A DNA stretch of 64,000 bases, from contig QFQU01000016.1 in NCBI GenBank assembly GCA_003248965.1, positions 14,686 to 78,685 of the forward strand. The letters are read 5' to 3'. The stretch is from Brevundimonas sp. (GTDB lineage Bacteria > Pseudomonadota > Alphaproteobacteria > Caulobacterales > Caulobacteraceae). The position numbers were made by a program, and so were the translations under genes. Position 1 is the stretch's first letter. Every line of letters begins with the position of its first letter. The notes beneath the pieces are model-generated. The model was given only the letters and a program-made list of their open reading frames with translations. It was not told where the DNA came from and did not search any database. Positions 59,326-64,000 of this stretch are shown here, piece after piece.

Positions 59326-60696
59326 TCAGTCGTCTTCGTCCTCGCGTTCCCGCGGAGGCGGCGTCCAGCCGTCGGCCTCGAACAGGGCGACGACCTCGCC
59401 GAAGGCGTCGCGTCGATGCGCCCGCAGAAGCATCTGATAGAAGCGATTGCGGGCGTCCGCGGATGGCAGGCGTCCGGCGCCCGCGTTCCGGACTACGCTC
59501 AGGAGCAGGGCGCTGGTGCCGGACGCCGCGTAGTTCTGGCCGGTCGCGGCGACAGCGTCGAGCAACTGGTCGAGCGCCATCGTGTCGAGCCTCCCGGTAT
59601 AGGGCGTGATGTAAGCGTCGAAATTCGCTTCGGAGCCGCGGAAGCTACCGGACTGGGCGTAGAGCTCAACCGCCTGGGGCCAAAGCTCCGGAAGGGGCGA
59701 GGCGGCGATCGCCCGAGCCAAAGCCTCCCGGTCGAGGACGGCGATCAGGGCGAGGATCGGCGCCCTGAACGGCGCGAAGGCGACGCCCTTTAGGAGGAGG
59801 TAGTCCGTCAGAGTGGCGCCGTCGGCGTTGTTGACCGTCTCCTGCAGGGAGGTCCGGGTCGGCTCCTGCACGAGGTGCCAGAAGTCGGGGAAGGCTGCGA
59901 CGAAGGCGATGGCGCGGGGGCGGTCGGCCGGGTCGAGCGCGTCGAGCAGACGCACGACGCTGGCCACCACGTCAGGCCAGGCTGCAGCCGCCCGGTCGCG
60001 AACCGCGACCAGCGCGGCTTCGACCTTGGGGCGGACGACGTCGAGATGGGCGGGAACGCCCTTCAGCAGAGACTTCGCAAGCACGGTTCCGAAGTTGCGG
60101 ATCGCCTGCGGCCGGACTCGCGCGAGGTAGCGCTGCTCGACATAGTCGAGAATCCGCGCGGGATCGGTTGGGAAGCCGGATGATTGGACGTCGGCGTCGA
60201 AGACCTCGAAGATGGCGCGGCCCTGGAGGGCTTCCTGACCGAGAACCAGGTCGACGGCGTTGACGAGATGCATCCGAACCAGTTCGGGGGTCGGTTCGAA
60301 GAGGAGGGCTTCGGCGGAGAAGGCCGGATGGGCGCAGAGGTGACGATCCTCGCGCAGGCGTTCGAGCTGCCGGCCCGCGATCTGGCTGATCGCCTGGGTG
60401 TTGTCTGCGGCGTCTTCGAGAATGCGGCCCTCCAGCTGAAGCAGTTGCCGGATGTCGCGGATGGCCGTCGCATTGTCCCACGACTGTAGGAAGGCCGTCG
60501 CCGCGGCATCGCCCATGGCGCTGAGCTCGCGATATTTGGCGATCAGATCATAGGCGATAGCGACCCAGGCGGCCGTGAGCGAGGCGCGCAGCGCCCCGGC
60601 CTTGTAGGCCCGCACGGCGTCCAGGAAGTAGGTGCGGGATTGCGGGTTGCGGACCTTGGTCAGCAGGATGTCGAGGTCTACGAAACTGGAATCCAC
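59326..60696 (-). CDS. Large helical protein with HEPN-like RxxxxH motif
   Basis: 456 aa from GTG 60,696; a longer frame exists but its first 59 residues are not protein-like. The N-terminal part is helical (RAYKAGALRASLTAAWVAIA, YDLIAKYRELSAM). It then has LREDRHLCAHPAF, where RHLCAH fits the Rx4H motif of HEPN ribonucleases. The remainder is helical repeats of unknown type. It is convergent with the Rad50-like gene (47 nt apart). An RNase effector is possible, but only the motif supports it. Confidence 0.65.
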   Translation of the reverse strand: MDSSFVDLDILLTKVRNPQSRTYFLDAVRAYKAGALRASLTAAWVAIAYDLIAKYRELSAMGDAAATAFLQSWDNATAIRDIRQLLQLEGRILEDAADNTQAISQIAGRQLERLREDRHLCAHPAFSAEALLFEPTPELVRMHLVNAVDLVLGQEALQGRAIFEVFDADVQSSGFPTDPARILDYVEQRYLARVRPQAIRNFGTVLAKSLLKGVPAHLDVVRPKVEAALVAVRDRAAAAWPDVVASVVRLLDALDPADRPRAIAFVAAFPDFWHLVQEPTRTSLQETVNNADGATLTDYLLLKGVAFAPFRAPILALIAVLDREALARAIAASPLPELWPQAVELYAQSGSFRGSEANFDAYITPYTGRLDTMALDQLLDAVAATGQNYAASGTSALLLSVVRNAGAGRLPSADARNRFYQMLLRAHRRDAFGEVVALFEADGWTPPPREREDEDD

Positions 60697-60925
60697 GGGA
60701 TCGCACCGGATAAGGAAAAGGAACGCCGACCTTAGCCATGCCCCTTGCGGGACGTAAGCTGGCGCCCAGTCATTGCCCAGGTGTGGGCCATGGCGAGCTT
60801 CACCTGGCGCGCTCGAATGCGCTGCGCGAGGGTGGAGGGCTAGCGGGGAGTGCAAGCATCGTACATTGGCCACACCCGCAGCCAGGTCGTATGGCGAGCG
60901 GAACGTCTTTCTGACCTCTCGACCG

Positions 60926-62329
60926 TCAAGCGGGCTCGTGGAATAGCAATCTGGGTGGAGCCGGCAAGGCCGGGGGAGGGGGCGGCTGGAGTTCAGTGCC
61001 GGGACGAACCGCCGCGAGGATCAAGCGCTCCAGGCATTCGATCGCCTCCCGCTTCTCCTCAAGATAGTCGTGCTGGACATAGACCGACATGGTGATGGAC
61101 GATCCGCCGCCTAGCTCGTTCGCATGGTTGAGAAGCTTGGACAGAATGAAGGGGCTTGTCCTGGCTCGCGCCAGCCTGGTCGCCCCGCTGCGGCGCAGAT
61201 CGTGGACCGTGATGTCCGGAATATCGATCGCGGCCCTGATGTCGCGCATGGCGTGGCTGATCGCGGAGGGATGAATGGCGCCCGGCGCCTCGCCGCGCCC
61301 CACGAAGACGAACGGCGACGGCTCCGCGCCCTCCGACGGCTTTGGCCGAAGCGCCAGGGCTTCCTTGATCAGAATGATCGAGAATTCGCCCAAGGGAACG
61401 ACGGTGGTGCGTCCGGCCTTGGTGCGGCCGGCGGGGATCGTCCATGTCCGCTCGGCGAAATCGAGTTCGGCGACTCGCATCTCCGCGACCTCCGCGCGTC
61501 GCTGCAGAAGTAGGGCCGCCAGCTGGATCGCGATCCGGATCGGACGCCCCACCATTAGCGCCTCGTCCCGGCCTTTCGGCAGCGGACGTCGGTAGCCGGT
61601 CGTGTCTTCGAGAGCCCGCCAGAGCGCCCGCAACTCGACATCGTTGAGGACGCGCGTCCGCGGGGTTTCCTCCGCGAGATCGTCGAGCTGCTGGGCGGGG
61701 TTCCTGAGAACCCGATCCTCGGAGATTCCCCACGCGAAAATCTGGCTGATCAGGCTCCGGGCGCGATTAGACGTGACTCCCTTGCCCTCTTGTAGGATCT
61801 CCCGAAGGCGTTTGCGCACAACGTCCTTGGTCACCGCTTCGATGCGCAAACCCGCGATCTGGCGGAGATGCTTCCGGTAGAGGTTCCGTTCGGAAAGGAT
61901 GGTGGGCGCGCGCTTGCGCTTTTTGCTCGGGCGATACTCTCCGGTCTCGGTGGCCTTGAAGTAGCCCTCTGCCATGTCGTCGAACGTCCTCAGCGTCTGA
62001 GCCTTGGCCTCGGCCTTGATGACCTGCATTTCGGTCGCTGGATCACGGCCGGCGTCGATCTCGGTTTGAAGTTTCCTCGCCTTCGCGCGGGCCCCCGCGA
62101 CCGTCAGCGCGGCGGCGTCGCCCAGTGCTTGATCCGGCGGAACATAGCGACCGAGCCGAACTCTCGGCTGACTTCCATCCAGACGCCGATACCGAAAGCC
62201 CCAGACTTTCGAGTGCCCCGAAACCCGCAGGTAGAGACCCTTCAGGTCTGCATCCCAGAGCTCGAGACGATGCTCGTCAGTCGGTCTGAGCGCCGCGACG
62301 CTCCGGTCTGTCAGTCGTGTCGCGCCCAT
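60926..62329 (-). CDS. int: Tyrosine recombinase, ICE integrase
   Basis: 467 aa from ATG 62,329, which gives the usual MGATRLTDRSVAALRP start. An N-terminal DUF4102-like domain (GLYLRVSGHSKVWGFRYRRL, RLGRY) is followed by a core-binding and a catalytic domain. The catalytic Arg is in LLQRRAEVAEMRV, the HxxR in VHDLRRSGATRLA, a second His in LLNHAN and the Tyr near SVYVQHDYLEEKR. It ends in a proline-rich tail. It is the last element gene, 168 nt before the tRNA-derived att sequence. Confidence 0.93.
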   Translation of the reverse strand: MGATRLTDRSVAALRPTDEHRLELWDADLKGLYLRVSGHSKVWGFRYRRLDGSQPRVRLGRYVPPDQALGDAAALTVAGARAKARKLQTEIDAGRDPATEMQVIKAEAKAQTLRTFDDMAEGYFKATETGEYRPSKKRKRAPTILSERNLYRKHLRQIAGLRIEAVTKDVVRKRLREILQEGKGVTSNRARSLISQIFAWGISEDRVLRNPAQQLDDLAEETPRTRVLNDVELRALWRALEDTTGYRRPLPKGRDEALMVGRPIRIAIQLAALLLQRRAEVAEMRVAELDFAERTWTIPAGRTKAGRTTVVPLGEFSIILIKEALALRPKPSEGAEPSPFVFVGRGEAPGAIHPSAISHAMRDIRAAIDIPDITVHDLRRSGATRLARARTSPFILSKLLNHANELGGGSSITMSVYVQHDYLEEKREAIECLERLILAAVRPGTELQPPPPPALPAPPRLLFHEPA

Positions 62330-62450
62330 CTGAATCCTCGTCCGAAGCGCCCCGATTTTGGGGAGCAAATGGGGAGCAAATTGCAGCAACTCGAAGCATA
62401 GCGATGAAGAGAGATGAATTCAAAAACTTTCTAAAAACAGTGCGTTAGCA

Positions 62451-62470
62451 CAGTCCTGAACAGTCCTGAA
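62451..62470. repeat. Tandem 10-bp repeat CAGTCCTGAA x2 beside att
   Basis: Two exact head-to-tail copies of CAGTCCTGAA lie 28 nt left of the att core. Direct repeats near att often act as arm-type binding sites for tyrosine integrases or excisionases. Confidence 0.6.
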
Positions 62471-62497
62471 AAGGCATTGGAGGCCGCTGGGGGTCAA

Positions 62498-62531
62498 GGG
62501 GTCGCAGGTTCGAATCCTGTCGCTCCGACCA
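62498..62531 (+). other. Right attachment site (attR) derived from tRNA 3' end, probably tRNA-Pro
   Basis: The segment ends with a complete T-arm (GCAGG-TTCGAAT-CCTGT), acceptor strand CGCTCCG, discriminator A and CCA. No D-arm or anticodon arm precedes it, so it is only the 3' part. The implied 5' acceptor CGGAGCG fits alphaproteobacterial tRNA-Pro. The integrase lies immediately left, and host tRNA and rRNA-methyltransferase genes lie right. Confidence 0.85.
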
Positions 62532-62558
62532 TCTGGATCCTTGATTTGGAATGGTCTC

Positions 62559-62586
62559 AAGGGGTCGCCTGTTGGCGACCCCTTTG
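62559..62586 (+). terminator. tRNA terminator downstream of att
   Basis: AAGGGGTCGCC and GGCGACCCCTT form a perfect 11-bp stem with loop TGTT, ending in TTT. It lies 27 nt after the tRNA CCA end and was probably the terminator of the original host tRNA gene. Confidence 0.75.
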
Positions 62587-62906
62587 CAATTGGGGCCGTG
62601 TGTAGGCCTTTCCTGGAGCAGGCGCTCTCTCGGGCGCTCGTTGCGTCCGGCCCATCTGAGGCCGCTCTCTGTGTTTCTCTTCAGGTCCAAACGGAGCGAG
62701 AGAGACGTTTCACGCTCAATCGAAAGCCAGCGAACTGGATGACCAGCCTGGGAATCAAGCTTCATCGACCGCGTGGCGCACGCCTTTCAGACGGTCGACG
62801 CCTGAGAGGCGTGCGGCTGATGCCGATCTCATGTCACGAGGGGAAGTCGGGGTGATTTTCATGGGCTGCCGAGTGTTTGAAACTTCAGCGCCAGAAATAC
62901 CCCGAG

Positions 62907-62981
62907 TGGCTCCGCGGGTAGGATTCGAACCTACGACCAGCCGATTAACAGTCGGCTGCTCTACCACTGAGCTACCGCGGA
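62907..62981 (-). tRNA. tRNA-Asn (GTT)
   Basis: A 75-nt complete cloverleaf on the minus strand. The acceptor TCCGCGG pairs with CCGCGGA, the D-arm is GCTCAGTGGTAGAGC, the anticodon loop is CTGTTAA with anticodon GTT, the T-arm is GTAGG-TTCGAAT-CCTAC, the discriminator is G and CCA is encoded. All stems pair. It is a host gene outside the element. Confidence 0.97.
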
Positions 62982-63043
62982 ACTGCTCGGGAGGCGGGCC
63001 TATAGCAGCGGCTCTTGGATTCGTGCAACGGGAAAAACGCGTC

Positions 63044-63859
63044 ATGAATCAGATAATCGTCTCCGACCCCGCCGACCCCCGTATCGCCGCCTTTCGCGAT
63101 ATCCGAGAGCGCGACCTGACGGGCCGCGAAGGTCTGTTCATCGCCGAGGGCGAGGTGGTGGTGCGGGTGCTGACCTCGCATGCGTCACGCTGCAGGGTGC
63201 GCGCCCTGTTGCTGGCCGAGAAGCGGGCGCAGGGCCTTGCGGATGTGATCGCCGGCCTTTCGAGCCAGACGCCGGTCTATATCGCGAGCCAAGCCGTGCT
63301 GGACCGGATTGCGGGCTTCCCCCTCCATCGCGGCATCCTGGCGCTGGGTGAAAAGCCGGAGGTTCTGACGTTGGACGCCAGTATCCGTGATCCACAGCGG
63401 AAGGATGTCTTCGTCGTCGCGGCCGGCATCGGCAATCACGACAACATGGGCGGCCTGTTCCGCAACGCCGCCGCATTCGGGGCGCGGGCAGTGCTGCTGG
63501 ATCAGACCTGCTGCGACCCGTTCTACCGCAAGGCCATTCGCGTCTCGGCTGGCGCAGTGCTGCGCACGCCGTTCGCCACGGGCGATTCGGCGCTTACCGT
63601 GGTCGAGACGTTGGAGGCGGCCGGCGTCGAGGTTCTGGCCCTGACGCCGTCGGCGACGACCCGCCTGGCCGACTATCGCCGAAATGGACCCGTCGCCGTG
63701 GTTTTGGGCTCCGAAGGGCCCGGGTTGCCGCCTGAGGTCATAGGGCGCTGCACCGCCGTCGGCATTCCGATGGCGGGTGGATTCGATTCGCTGAACGTGG
63801 CGACAACCAGCGCTGTGGCCCTGCATCACCTGACCACGCCCGTCCTATCCGGCGGCTGA
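63044..63859 (+). CDS. SpoU/TrmH-family RNA 2'-O-methyltransferase
   Basis: 271 aa from ATG 63,044. The N-terminal substrate-binding part is LTGREGLFIAEGEVVVRVLT. The SPOUT domain shows motif 1 AAGIGNHDNMGGLFRNAAAF, motif 2 VVLGSEGPGLPPEVIGRC and motif 3 GIPMAGGFDSLNVATTSAVA. It would methylate a ribose in rRNA or tRNA. It is host-encoded. An in-frame GTG at 63,023 is a less likely start. Confidence 0.92.
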   Translation: MNQIIVSDPADPRIAAFRDIRERDLTGREGLFIAEGEVVVRVLTSHASRCRVRALLLAEKRAQGLADVIAGLSSQTPVYIASQAVLDRIAGFPLHRGILALGEKPEVLTLDASIRDPQRKDVFVVAAGIGNHDNMGGLFRNAAAFGARAVLLDQTCCDPFYRKAIRVSAGAVLRTPFATGDSALTVVETLEAAGVEVLALTPSATTRLADYRRNGPVAVVLGSEGPGLPPEVIGRCTAVGIPMAGGFDSLNVATTSAVALHHLTTPVLSGG

Positions 63860-63864
63860 AGCGA

Positions 63865-63896
63865 AAAGGGCGCGAACCCTGCGGTCCGCGCCCTTT
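63865..63896 (+). terminator. Intrinsic terminator after the RNA methyltransferase
   Basis: AAAGGGCGCG and CGCGCCCTTT form a perfect 10-bp stem around a 12-nt loop, beginning 6 nt after the stop codon. The remaining ~100 nt of the window show no gene. Confidence 0.75.
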
Positions 63897-64000
63897 GCCG
63901 TAGTCTGCGATGGAGGCCTGACCGGAACTCACGCAATGCCGCGATATCAATGGCTTGCGGCGTCTTGCCGGGGTCCGGACCAACACTGAAATTCATAGGC

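Larger units (their letters stand above)
1..62531. mobile_element. Integrative and conjugative element, left end outside window
   Basis: The span holds a relaxase, a coupling protein, a complete Trb-type mating-pair system, excisionase-like regulators and a tyrosine integrase, and ends at a partial tRNA 3' sequence. Cargo modules are a lasso-peptide cluster, DarTG, metal efflux and possible defence genes. The partial tRNA reads rightward with no tRNA body before it, so the intact tRNA (attL) should lie left of the window. The right boundary is well supported; the left boundary is not visible. Confidence 0.9.
62330..62906. other. Non-coding junction: integrase promoter, att site, tRNA terminator, host spacer
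   Basis: 577 nt with no credible gene. It holds the promoter side of int, a tandem repeat at 62,451-62,470, the tRNA-derived att segment (62,498-62,531) and a hairpin terminator (62,559-62,586). About 320 nt of host spacer before tRNA-Asn follow, in which nothing else stands out. Confidence 0.7.

Noticed and set aside
62445..62765. Minus-strand ORF across the att site containing a ...SNLRPLDP-like string
   Set aside because: This string is the familiar false translation of a reversed tRNA T-arm.

Overview
The window looks like an integrated conjugative element (ICE) in a high-GC alphaproteobacterium, most likely Caulobacterales (Caulobacter/Brevundimonas/Phenylobacterium group). The lineage is inferred from a GcrA-family regulator, a TonB/FecR/ECF-linked lasso-peptide cluster of the type described from Caulobacter relatives, and generally very high GC. 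The element runs from beyond the left edge (a ParB-like gene cut by the window start) to about 62,531. There a tyrosine integrase lies beside the 3' end of a tRNA gene, probably tRNA-Pro, which reads as the right attachment site. Host sequence follows: a tRNA terminator, tRNA-Asn(GTT) and a SpoU/TrmH rRNA methyltransferase.

Layout. 0-9 kb: element maintenance (ParB-like protein, Strawberry-notch-type helicase fused to a methylase domain, two SSB-like proteins, GcrA, a DUF2493/SLOG protein). 9.3-10.5 kb: relaxase. 10.6-12.7 kb: DJ-1/PfpI protein and four small XRE regulators, two of which carry the same operator-like box. 12.8-22.3 kb: a complete lasso-peptide system. It has an ECF sigma factor, FecR, a TonB-dependent receptor with STN domain and an isopeptidase reading right, and a newly read 40-aa precursor, fused B protein and C protein reading left. 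22.4-36.4 kb: regulators and a full Trb-type type IV secretion system (traG, copG-like, trbBCDEJLFGI, traF peptidase, lytic transglycosylase). 36.4-37.3 kb: excisionase/AlpA-like regulators. 37.4-41.1 kb: DarTG toxin-antitoxin followed by a third coupled gene (GHKL ATPase plus nuclease-like end) that carries an in-frame amber codon. 41.2-55.3 kb: metal-resistance cargo (two CDF exporters, MerR regulator, DUF411, czcCBA, P1B-4 ATPase, DUF305) and an acyltransferase. 55.4-60.7 kb: a possible defence segment (Fic-like protein, small protein coupled to a Rad50/RecF-like ATPase, HEPN-like protein). 60.9-62.3 kb: integrase.

How it works together. The Trb apparatus, relaxase, coupling protein, integrase and att site make an apparently self-transmissible element. 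The precursor would be matured by B (leader binding and proteolysis) and C (macrolactam closure). The receptor, FecR and sigma factor would sense or import the peptide, and the isopeptidase would open it. No ABC exporter is present, as in other isopeptidase-type lasso clusters. The most interesting items are the unannotated lasso precursor with its two perfect hairpins, the shared 14-bp operator of the XRE genes beside the sigma-factor gene, and the three-gene darT-darG-ATPase unit with a stop codon inside the ATP-binding motif.
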